This document shows, in pieces, positions 6,447 through 12,971 of a DNA stretch of 16,523 bases. Location: assembly GCA_035942915.1 (NCBI GenBank), contig DASZCR010000333.1:1-16523 (forward strand), written 5' to 3'. The first letter of the stretch is position 1. Each line of letters starts with the position of its first letter. The stretch comes from DASZCR01 sp035942915 (GTDB lineage Bacteria > Acidobacteriota > Blastocatellia > Pyrinomonadales > Pyrinomonadaceae). The notes beneath the pieces were generated by a model that was not told the DNA's origin, searched no databases, and saw only the letters and a program-made list of their open reading frames with translations. Both the position numbers and the translations under genes were made by a program.

Positions 6447-8483
6447 ATGAGACAGCAAAACTCTTTCGCTCACGCGCACACTGCAATCAACCGCGTCGCT
6501 TTCATCCTGCTCCTGCTCTTCTTTGCGCCGCGCGCGGCTGTGGCGCAGGCCAAAAGCGGCGAACTGCTGGACGCGCACGGCAACCCGGCCGAGTTGACGG
6601 TCAATAAGAAGACGCCGACACCAACGAGCGCGCCGTCGGCGCACGCGCAGAGGTTCGAGCGCGAGGGCGTCGCCATCGACTTCTCCGTGCAGGCGCTACC
6701 GCGCGCCGATGGCTCTCCGGCCGCGCTCGTCGCAGGCGCGGACGCCCTTGCCACCTTCCGCGTGACGGACGCGCGGACGGGGCAGCCGCTCGCCGGACTC
6801 AAGCCGAACGCGTGGTTCAGCGCACGCCGGGGCGAAGGCCGCGCGCCCGACGCCGCGCAGTGCCGCGACAAGATTCGCACCTTTATGGGAGGCTTGCTGA
6901 GCGTGCGTCCCGACGTTGACCTCAACAGCTATCTGCTGCTGACGCTCAACCACGACAACACGATTACCATCATCAATCCGCAACTGTCCTTTAACGTCAC
7001 CAAGCTCGAAAGCGTCGTCGTGCTGCCTGCGACCGGCGCTGACTGGGCGCTCTCGCGTGACAAGCAGTTTCTCTACGTGACGATGCCGGAGCAGGCAGCG
7101 GTCGCCGTCGTCAACGTCGTGACGCGCAAACTCGTCTCGACCATCCCGACCGGCGAAGGCACGCGCCCGCTCAGAGCGTCGCTCCACCCGGACGGGCGCT
7201 TCCTCTGGGTCGGACTCGACAACTCGCCGCTCGTCGCCGTGATTGACACGACGACGAACAAACTGCGCGCGACGGTCGGAGTCGGCGCGGGTCTGCACAC
7301 GTTCGCCTTCACGCCCGACGGCCGCTACGTCTACGTCACCAACTCGACGGCCGACACCGTCACGGCCATCGACGCCGAGACGCTCGCCAAGTTGGCCGAG
7401 ATTCCCGTCGGCCGCACGCCCGTCCCCATCGCTCACAGCAGCGCGAGCCGCTTCGTCTACGTCGCGGGCATCAACGACACGCACATCAGCGTGATTGACC
7501 CGGCGCGTCAGAAGGTGGTCGGCCGCGTCGCGGTCGGGCGCGGGACGGTCGCGCTGGCCTTCGAGCCGGAGGGGCGTTACGGTTTCGCCGTCAATCAGGT
7601 CGAGAGTACGCTCTCGGTCTTCGACGCTTCGACGAACGCGGTGCTGGCGACGGCACAGGTCGTCAAGTCGCCCGACCAGATTAGCTTCACGCGCGGCTAC
7701 GCATACGTGCGCGGCGCAGGCTCGGAGAAGTTTTCGCTCGTGCAGTTGAGCGAAGCGAAGCAGGGCAAACTCGCGCCCGTCGAGATTGCGGCCGGACAGA
7801 GGCCGCCGAGCGCGTCGCCCGCCGACATCGGCGTGGCAGGGATGATTCAGCCGACGCCCGAAGGCAACTCCGTGATGGTCGCCAGCGCGCCCGACCAGAT
7901 GATTTATTACTACGTCGAAGGGACGATGGCTCCGATGGGGACGCTTCAGAACTACAAGCGGAGACCGCGCGGGCTGATGATTCTCGACCGCAGTCTGGCC
8001 GAGACCGCGCCGGGCGTCTACTCCTCACCCGTCCGGCTGACACGCGCCGGACGCTTCGACGTGCCGGTTGTCTTCGACCAGCCGCGCCTCGTCAACTGCT
8101 TCGAGTTGGAGGTGGGAGAAGCGCCGGGCGGCGAGCGCAAGCGCGGCGCGGGTCTGCTCGTCGAGTCGCTCTTTAAGGAAGTGGAGTTTGCGCCGCAACG
8201 CCCCTATGCGCTCCGCTTCAAAATTACGGACGGGGAGACGAAGCAGCCGGTTGCAGGGCTGACGGACGTGCTCGTGATGGCGTTTGAGCCGCCGGGGCTG
8301 TGGCAGCAAAGGCAGTGGGCGAAGGAGGTCAGCGCAGGCGTCTACGAGATAACGCAGACCTTCCCGAAGGCCGTCCCCTACACGTTGATGGTCGCCGTCC
8401 CTTCGCGCCGCCTGCGCTTCTCGCGCGCGACCGCCACCGAACTGCTCGTGCGCCCCGAAACGAAAACGGCGGCGAAGGACTGA
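6447..8483 (+). CDS. exported YVTN-type beta-propeller protein, partner of the oxidase
   Basis: I place the start at ATG 6447 because a signal peptide follows (MRQQNSFAHA, then hydrophobic residues 17-33, cut near VAQA) and because the open frame upstream overlaps the oxidase gene. The product has 678 residues. Residues 70-130 form an Ig-like domain with FRVTDARTGQPLAGLKP, echoed at 585-670 by FKITDGETKQPVAGLTD. Between them, about 155-435, lie repeated propeller blades such as LHPDGRFLWVGLDNS, FTPDGRYVYVTNSTADTV and FVYVAGINDTHISVIDP, typical of YncE/cytochrome-d1-like propellers. There is no CxxCH haem motif; the lone Cys139 precedes RDKIRTFMGG. It lies 92 bp after the oxidase on the same strand, so an accessory, docking or redox-partner role is inferred. 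A spacing-correct Shine-Dalgarno is not clear. Confidence 0.8.
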   Translation: MRQQNSFAHAHTAINRVAFILLLLFFAPRAAVAQAKSGELLDAHGNPAELTVNKKTPTPTSAPSAHAQRFEREGVAIDFSVQALPRADGSPAALVAGADALATFRVTDARTGQPLAGLKPNAWFSARRGEGRAPDAAQCRDKIRTFMGGLLSVRPDVDLNSYLLLTLNHDNTITIINPQLSFNVTKLESVVVLPATGADWALSRDKQFLYVTMPEQAAVAVVNVVTRKLVSTIPTGEGTRPLRASLHPDGRFLWVGLDNSPLVAVIDTTTNKLRATVGVGAGLHTFAFTPDGRYVYVTNSTADTVTAIDAETLAKLAEIPVGRTPVPIAHSSASRFVYVAGINDTHISVIDPARQKVVGRVAVGRGTVALAFEPEGRYGFAVNQVESTLSVFDASTNAVLATAQVVKSPDQISFTRGYAYVRGAGSEKFSLVQLSEAKQGKLAPVEIAAGQRPPSASPADIGVAGMIQPTPEGNSVMVASAPDQMIYYYVEGTMAPMGTLQNYKRRPRGLMILDRSLAETAPGVYSSPVRLTRAGRFDVPVVFDQPRLVNCFELEVGEAPGGERKRGAGLLVESLFKEVEFAPQRPYALRFKITDGETKQPVAGLTDVLVMAFEPPGLWQQRQWAKEVSAGVYEITQTFPKAVPYTLMVAVPSRRLRFSRATATELLVRPETKTAAKD

Positions 8484-8513
8484 ACTCCGTAGCCGGTCAG
8501 CAAGCGAGTCAGT

Positions 8514-8660
8514 CATCAAGTAAGAGCCTGCTCGAAACGCTGCGCTTCTGTGCTGAGCACTTCCCGCGTCTCCCGCGTGAAACTATTTCGCGCGAGAGAT
8601 GCGGGAGGCGCTGAGAAAGAGAGGAAGTGTTTTGAGACAGGCTCTCGATGCTTACTGATG
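8514..8660. repeat. nested long inverted repeat, MITE-like or structured 3' end
   Basis: The arms pair in layers: CATCAaGTAAG (8514-8524) with CTTACTGATG (8651-8660); AGAGCCTG (8523-8530) with CAGGCTCT (8638-8645); CTCGAAAC (8531-8538) with GTTTTGAG (8629-8636, one G-T); CACTTCC (8558-8564) with GGAAGTG (8623-8629); CTCCCGC (8570-8576) with GCGGGAG (8601-8607). Some neighbouring pairs share bases and would compete. The right end covers the stop codon of the 77-residue minus-strand gene. It could act as a bidirectional terminator for the convergent genes or be a small non-autonomous mobile element. No flanking target duplication is obvious. Confidence 0.55.
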
Positions 8661-8885
8661 TTCTTTGATTTTACTGAGCAGGGCTTCGTCGTCGAGCGCC
8701 GTCTCCCAGTCGGCTGCGAGTTCGAGGCGGACGGTCTGTGCGCCGCCGCTCGGCGTGCAGACCACCTCGTAGCGGTCTGGGGCCACCTGCGCCGCGCTCT
8801 TGTCGCCCGCCTGTTCCGACAGTCCTGCGTAAGCCTGCGCGCACGTCCACCTGATTCCGTCGTCGTCGGTCAACTCTCTCGGCAT
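8652..8885 (-). CDS. small acidic hypothetical protein, 77 aa
   Basis: The ATG at 8885-8883 is preceded on the minus strand by AGGGAGA at good distance, and the product has natural composition: MPRELTDDDGIRWTCAQAYA, then an extended-strand-like middle (YEVVCTP, TVRLELAADW) and an acidic helical end (ALDDEALLSKIKEH). I do not recognise the family. Two Cys (about residues 15 and 43) are not in a metal-binding pattern. It has no signal peptide or membrane segment, so a cytoplasmic protein is likely. Its stop lies in the right arm of the inverted repeat at 8514-8660, and it diverges from the CvpA-CAP gene across 132 bp. The overlapping plus-strand frame at 8550-8960 is less protein-like. Confidence 0.65.
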   Translation of the reverse strand: MPRELTDDDGIRWTCAQAYAGLSEQAGDKSAAQVAPDRYEVVCTPSGGAQTVRLELAADWETALDDEALLSKIKEHQ

Positions 8886-9017
8886 CCGTCAACTCTCCCT
8901 TCGATTCGTTCTGCGGACGCCTCCGTCCGCTGTTGGACAGACGCGCGCCCGTTAGGTTAATACAGTTCTTCAGAAAAGCTTCGTGCGCGAAAATCGAACT
9001 TTGGAAGAGGCGACCAC
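8886..9017. promoter_or_regulatory. divergent promoter region with a GCGGACG hairpin
   Basis: GCGGACG (8913-8919) and CGTCCGC (8924-8930) form a 7-bp stem with a CCTC tetraloop between two divergent genes. A weak TTGGAC (8933-8938) with TTAATA (8957-8962) 18 bp further may serve the plus-strand gene. GGAAGAGG (9003-9010) is its ribosome binding site. Confidence 0.35.
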
Positions 9018-9974
9018 ATGAATTTCGTTGACCTGCTGCTCGTCCTGTTGGTGCTGGCGAGCGTGGCGCTCGGCTGGCAGCGCGGTTTCATCCTCGGCCT
9101 GCTCGACCTCGTCCGCTGGATAGGCAGCTTCATCGTCGCGCTGCGCTTCTACCGCCCGGTCGCCGCGTGGCTGACGGCGCACACCAGCATCGCTGAAGTC
9201 TGGAACGTGCCGCTCGCTTTCCTCCTCGTCGCCACCCTGACAGGCATTCTCATCCAGCTTCTCGGCCATCAACTCGTCAAGCGTCTGCCCCGCGACATTC
9301 ATCGCCGACGCCTCAACCGCGTGGCCGGATTGCTGCCCGGTCTGGCAAGCGGACTCATCTTTGCCGCCGTCGCCGCGCCGCTCCTGATGAGCCTGCCGCT
9401 GCCGGACGGTCTGCGCGGCTCGACGCGCGAGAGCGTCGTCGCCAACCGGCTCGCCACGCTCACCGAGCGTATCGAGACATCGCTGCGCCCGGTCTTCGAC
9501 GAGGCCATCAACCAGACTATCAACATGCGCACCATCCGGCCGGAGTCGGATGAGCGCGTCGAGTTGCCGTTCAAGGTCGCGGAGACGAAGCCCGTGCCGG
9601 AGTTGGAAGCGCAGATGCTCGAACTCGTCAATCAGGAGCGCGCCGCCGCCGGGCTTGCACCGCTTGCGCCCGACCCGGAACTGACCGAAGTCGCGCGCCG
9701 TCACTCGGCAGATATGTTCGCGCGCGGCTACTTCTCGCACATCACGCCCGAAGGCCGCAGCCCCTTCGACCGCATGAAGGAAGCGGACGTGCGCTTTCTC
9801 ACCGCCGGAGAAAATCTCGCGCTCGCGCCGACGCTGACGGTCGCGCACAACGGGCTGATGAACTCGCCCGGCCATCGCGCCAACATCCTCCGCCCGCAGT
9901 TCGGCCGCGTCGGTATCGGCATCATGGACGGCGGCATTCGCGGCCTCATGGTCACGCAAAACTTCCGCAACTGA
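9018..9974 (+). CDS. CvpA-family membrane domain fused to a CAP (SCP-like) domain
   Basis: The 318-residue product starts with about four hydrophobic segments (roughly 4-20, 30-45, 64-84, 103-125). The early motif GWQRGFILGLLDLVRWIG is typical of CvpA proteins. A linker of about 60 residues follows, and from about residue 197 a CAP domain: LELVNQERAAAGLAPLAPDP, ARRHSADM, FSHITPEGRSPFDRM, GENLALAP and SPGHRANIL. His229, Glu265 and His286 correspond to conserved CAP cavity residues, with His241 nearby. The CAP domain is probably held on the outer face of the cytoplasmic membrane. CvpA proteins are linked to envelope homeostasis and export, and bacterial CAP domains have no single agreed activity. 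GGAAGAGG lies 7 nt before the ATG. The gene stands alone, convergent with the M28 peptidase gene. Confidence 0.88.
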   Translation: MNFVDLLLVLLVLASVALGWQRGFILGLLDLVRWIGSFIVALRFYRPVAAWLTAHTSIAEVWNVPLAFLLVATLTGILIQLLGHQLVKRLPRDIHRRRLNRVAGLLPGLASGLIFAAVAAPLLMSLPLPDGLRGSTRESVVANRLATLTERIETSLRPVFDEAINQTINMRTIRPESDERVELPFKVAETKPVPELEAQMLELVNQERAAAGLAPLAPDPELTEVARRHSADMFARGYFSHITPEGRSPFDRMKEADVRFLTAGENLALAPTLTVAHNGLMNSPGHRANILRPQFGRVGIGIMDGGIRGLMVTQNFRN

Positions 9975-9983
9975 AGGCCATCT

Positions 9984-10015
9984 GATTCATCGATTCATCG
10001 ATTCATCGATTCATC
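9984..10015. repeat. four tandem copies of GATTCATC
   Basis: Four exact, contiguous 8-bp copies fill most of the 52-bp gap between the convergent CvpA-CAP and M28 genes. Junctions create ATCGAT palindromes. The copy number could vary by slippage, but the array is 3' of both genes, so no phase-variation effect on reading frame is expected. Confidence 0.9.
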
Positions 10016-10026
10016 CGTCCGACGAG

Positions 10027-11067
10027 TCAACGAGCCAATTCCAAGACGGCGGCGTGGACGCCTTCGACGACTGAGGCCATGCGCCGGTAGTCGAGCGTGT
10101 CGGCCGTGTCTGTAGAGTCGTGGTAGTGCGGGTTGCGATAGAAGGCCGTGTCGGTAATCATCGCGGCCTCGTAGCCCACGTTCCAGTAGTTGAGATGGTC
10201 TGAAAAATCTACTCCCGGCACGGAGCGCGGCGCATTGATGGAGTAGACGGGCAACTCGGTCGCCCCCGTCATCGCGCGCTTGACGCGGCGCACAAGCCCG
10301 CCACGCCCGAAGCGGCCGACGACCGTGATGAAGTTTCCGCGCGACGGGTAGAAGGCTTTCAGGAGCGCGACGGGAAACTGCTGGCTCTCCTCCGCATCCG
10401 AAAAATAACCAATCATCTCCAGCGAGAGCATCGCCCGCACACGCACGCCTGCGCTCCTCAGAGAGTCTGCGTGGACGCGGCTGCCCATGTCTGCGCTGCG
10501 AAAGTAGGGCGGCTCTTCGAGCGTGTAGGCGACGAGGTCGAGGCGTGCGCCGGTTGGCGGCGCGTGGCCGACGAGGCGCGCCAACTCAAGCAGACCGGCG
10601 ACGCCCGACGCGTTATCGTCCGCGCCGGGTTGCGACCCGGCCGTGTCGTAATGCGCGCCGACGACGACGCGCTCCGCGTCCGGCGGGCCAAACGAAGCGA
10701 TGACGTTGCGGTAGGTGCGCGCGCCGACGCGGAAAGGCTGCTCGGAAACCTGCGCGCCCGCACGCTCGAACTCCGCGCGCAGATAGTCTGCAACGCGGTC
10801 GAGGTTCTCCGTGTGCGCGGCGTCGCGCGGCGCAAACGTCTCGGAGAGCGCGCGGACGTGTGCCGAGAGACGCGCGGTGTCGGCCGCACGCGCCGCCTCG
10901 CGCCGACGCCCTTGCGCGCCCGGCAGGAGCGGTTGTGTCGCCATGAACCAGAGGACGACGAGCGGGATGAAAATCAAGAGGACGATTGCCAGCATCACTT
11001 TGCCCGCGCGCCCACGCCTTCGCCGCACGCGCTTCGCTTCCGTGTTCGTTTCGCCGTTCACACTCAT
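10027..11067 (-). CDS. membrane-anchored M28-family metallopeptidase
   Basis: I set the start at ATG 11067, where ATGA overlaps the PPK2 stop; the longer open frame to 11325 is antisense-style sequence inside PPK2. The 346-residue product has a basic N-terminus (RVRRRRGR), one membrane segment (about 24-42) and an M28 catalytic domain outside. Metal-site motifs are VVVGAHYDTAGSQPGADDNASG (His139, Asp150/151), LEEPPYF (Glu184/185), LEMIGY (Glu217, where Asp is also common in the family) and NPHYHDSTDT (His316). It probably is a zinc aminopeptidase acting on extracytoplasmic peptides. It is translationally coupled to PPK2, a pairing with no obvious functional link. Confidence 0.88.
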   Translation of the reverse strand: MSVNGETNTEAKRVRRRRGRAGKVMLAIVLLIFIPLVVLWFMATQPLLPGAQGRRREAARAADTARLSAHVRALSETFAPRDAAHTENLDRVADYLRAEFERAGAQVSEQPFRVGARTYRNVIASFGPPDAERVVVGAHYDTAGSQPGADDNASGVAGLLELARLVGHAPPTGARLDLVAYTLEEPPYFRSADMGSRVHADSLRSAGVRVRAMLSLEMIGYFSDAEESQQFPVALLKAFYPSRGNFITVVGRFGRGGLVRRVKRAMTGATELPVYSINAPRSVPGVDFSDHLNYWNVGYEAAMITDTAFYRNPHYHDSTDTADTLDYRRMASVVEGVHAAVLELAR

Positions 11068-11930
11068 GCTTCGCCTTCGAGCGCCTTTCTCGCCTCGGCG
11101 CGCTCGCGCTCGTCGCCCGAAGTCGAAGGGTAACTGAGACGCATCGACCTCAGTTTCGCCACGACGAGGTCGGCGACGACGAGCGCGCTGAACCAGCGTT
11201 GGTCGGCCGGGACGATGTGCCAGGGCGCATACTTCGTGCTCGTGCGACTGAGCATCTCCTCGAAGGCGCGCTGGTATTCGTTCCAACGGCCGCGCTCCTC
11301 GATGTCGTTCGGCGAGAACTTCCACTTCTTCTCCGGCACGTCGAGCCGTTCCAGCAGACGCTCGCGCTGCTTCTCTTTCGAGAGATGGAGGAAGAACTTC
11401 ATGACGACGATGCCGTTCTCGGCCAAGTACTGCTCGAAGTTGTTGATGTGCGCGAAGCGTTGTCGCCAGATGTTCTTCGAGCGGCGAATGGCGACGGGCA
11501 GGTTCTGTTCGGCGAGCCTCTCCGGGTGGATGCGCGACGCGAGCACCTCTTCGTAGTAGGAGCGATTGAAGATGCCTATCTTGCCGCGTTCGGGCAGGCG
11601 TCGGCTGAAGCGCCAGAGATAGTCGTGTTTGAGTTCGCTCTCGGACGGCTTCGAGAACATGGCGACCTCGCAGCCCTGCGGGTCAACGCTCGACATGACG
11701 TGTTTAATCGTGCCGTCTTTGCCCGCGCCGTCCATCGCTTGAAAGATAAGCAGGAGAGCGTGCGTCTCGCGTGCGAGCAGTTTGTCCTGAAGCGCGGCGA
11801 GCGCCTCGCAGTCGCTCGCAATTTTGGCGGCGGCCTCTCGCTCGTCGCGCCATGAGCCGGTGTCGGCCGGGTCGTAGTCTTTGAGTTTAACTTTCCGGCC
11901 CGGTGCGACGACGAATCGCTGTCTGTTCAT
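11064..11930 (-). CDS. ppk2: polyphosphate kinase 2, class III-like
   Basis: The 288-residue product covers a full PPK2. It shows Walker A at 65-74 (AMDGAGKDGT), then IKHVMSSVDPQGCEVAMFSK and SELKHDYLWR, Walker B at 120-127 (IFNRSYYE), and later KFFLHLSKEKQRERL and EKKWKFSPND. The order and wording match class III enzymes such as that of Meiothermus ruber as I remember it; these phosphorylate AMP and ADP with polyphosphate. The class call is from memory of motifs, not an alignment. The enzyme is cytoplasmic. GGGGGA lies upstream of ATG 11930. It shares its upstream region with the divergent histone-like gene and overlaps the M28 gene by 4 bp, so it heads a two-gene operon. Confidence 0.93.
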   Translation of the reverse strand: MNRQRFVVAPGRKVKLKDYDPADTGSWRDEREAAAKIASDCEALAALQDKLLARETHALLLIFQAMDGAGKDGTIKHVMSSVDPQGCEVAMFSKPSESELKHDYLWRFSRRLPERGKIGIFNRSYYEEVLASRIHPERLAEQNLPVAIRRSKNIWRQRFAHINNFEQYLAENGIVVMKFFLHLSKEKQRERLLERLDVPEKKWKFSPNDIEERGRWNEYQRAFEEMLSRTSTKYAPWHIVPADQRWFSALVVADLVVAKLRSMRLSYPSTSGDERERAEARKALEGEA

Positions 11931-11998
11931 TTAAGTTCCCCCCACGCTCGATATTGACGCGCCGCAAAAGAGAGAAAAGCGTGTAGAATGTTCGACGC

Positions 11999-12028
11999 TT
12001 GACGTCAGCTTTGACGAAATTCGCGTCA
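11999..12028. promoter_or_regulatory. TGACG/CGTCA inverted repeats in the PPK2/histone-like divergent promoter
   Basis: TGACGTCA (12000-12007) is a perfect 8-bp palindrome, and TGACG (12012-12016) with CGTCA (12024-12028) forms a second inverted pair spaced by 7 bp. Four half-sites in 29 bp, in a 132-bp region between divergent genes, look like a shared operator. TTGACG also resembles a -35 element, so some copies may be promoter parts. Confidence 0.35.
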
Positions 12029-12062
12029 GTGATTTTCACATAGACTACTTCAAGGAGGCGAG

Positions 12063-12815
12063 ATGGCAAAGAAACGGAATCAGGAGCAGGGCACGCTCGA
12101 CACGGCGCGCAAGGTGGTCGGCGAGATGATTGACAGCGCCGCGAGCCTCGCGGGTACTCTGGGGCAACAGGCGGCCAACCTGACGACGAGCGCGCTCGAC
12201 ACGGCTTCGAGCGCCGTCGGGACGGTGAGTCCGACGGCGAGCGAGATGATTAAACCGAAGCGCGGCGGCGGCGGTGGCCGAGGCTCGCGCGGTGGTGGCG
12301 GTGGCGGCAAGCCCGCCGCCCAGAATGCCGCCGAGACGGCCGCGCGCGAGAACCGCAAACTCGCACGCACGGAAGCACGCGCCGCTAAGGAGATGGTCGG
12401 TGTCGCCACGTCGGCCACGCGCCGCGTCGCAGACCGCACGGCGAAGGCCGCTTCGCGCACGGCCGACGCCGCCACGCCTTCTTCGCGTGGAGGCGCTTCC
12501 TCACGCAAGGGAGGAGCGAGCGGCTCATCATCGCGCAAGGGCGGCTCGTCGTCCTCTTCGTCGGCCGGTCGCAGCGCCGCGTCTGCGACGAGAAGCGCGG
12601 CTTCGGCCGCACAGAGCGCGACCAGAACGGCCGGGCGCGCAGCGGCGTCAACCGGCAGGGCGGCCGCCTCTGCGACGAGAAGCGCCGCCGGTGCGGTCGC
12701 CGGAAGACGCGGCAGCGGCGGCTCGTCATCCTCATCCGCGAAGAAGGGCGCAGGCGGTGGCGGCGCAGGCAAGAGGCGCGGTGGCGGCGGTGGCGGGGGC
12801 GGCAAAGGAAGATAG
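12063..12815 (+). CDS. histone-H1-like/AlgP-like disordered basic protein
   Basis: AAGGAGG (12052-12058) lies 4 nt before ATG 12063. The 250-residue product has an N-terminal part of about 60 residues with amphipathic-helix character (LDTARKVVGEMIDSAASLAG, LGQQAANLTTSALDTASSAV), a Gly/Arg stretch (about 67-85), a charged helical stretch (about 90-135, ENRKLARTEARAAKEMV) and a long Ala/Ser/Arg/Lys/Gly tail with repeated SAASATRSAAS-type units. It ends in a run of Gly then KGR. Such proteins bind DNA, RNA or polyanions by charge. AlgP in Pseudomonas is a histone-like protein reported on polyphosphate granules, which suits the divergent PPK2 neighbour, but no sequence homology is claimed. The antisense frame at 12080-12922 is a shadow of the low-complexity DNA. 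Confidence 0.78.
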   Translation: MAKKRNQEQGTLDTARKVVGEMIDSAASLAGTLGQQAANLTTSALDTASSAVGTVSPTASEMIKPKRGGGGGRGSRGGGGGGKPAAQNAAETAARENRKLARTEARAAKEMVGVATSATRRVADRTAKAASRTADAATPSSRGGASSRKGGASGSSSRKGGSSSSSSAGRSAASATRSAASAAQSATRTAGRAAASTGRAAASATRSAAGAVAGRRGSGGSSSSSAKKGAGGGGAGKRRGGGGGGGGKGR

Positions 12816-12902
12816 ACCGCACGCGTTCTTTCTCGAACCGACGCGATTTCGACAAGCGGCCGGTAACGGCGGCGCGCAGGCGCAGTCAGACGAACGGCTC
12901 TC

Positions 12903-12955
12903 GAAACAAGGAGGAGGCACACCGGCGACAGGCTGTGCCTCCTCCTTCCTGTTTC
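12903..12955. terminator. bidirectional terminator-like hairpin
   Basis: AAGGAGGAGGCACA (12908-12921) pairs perfectly with TGTGCCTCCTCCTT (12934-12947) around a 12-nt loop, extended after a small asymmetric bulge by GAAAC/GTTTC. It lies between convergent genes. No long T-run is present on either strand. Confidence 0.65.
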
Positions 12956-12971
12956 GGAAGTTGTGTTGATG

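Noticed and set aside
8550..8960. 136-codon plus-strand frame over the inverted repeat and small gene
   Set aside because: Antisense to the better supported 77-aa gene and begins inside the repeat.
11068..11325. N-terminal extension of the M28 peptidase frame
   Set aside because: It lies inside PPK2 in another frame; ATG 11067 gives an ATGA overlap and a sensible basic N-terminus followed by a membrane segment.
12080..12922. 280-codon antisense frame with proline and alanine runs
   Set aside because: It is the mirror of the Gly/Ala/Ser-rich histone-like gene; the plus-strand frame has a strong ribosome site.
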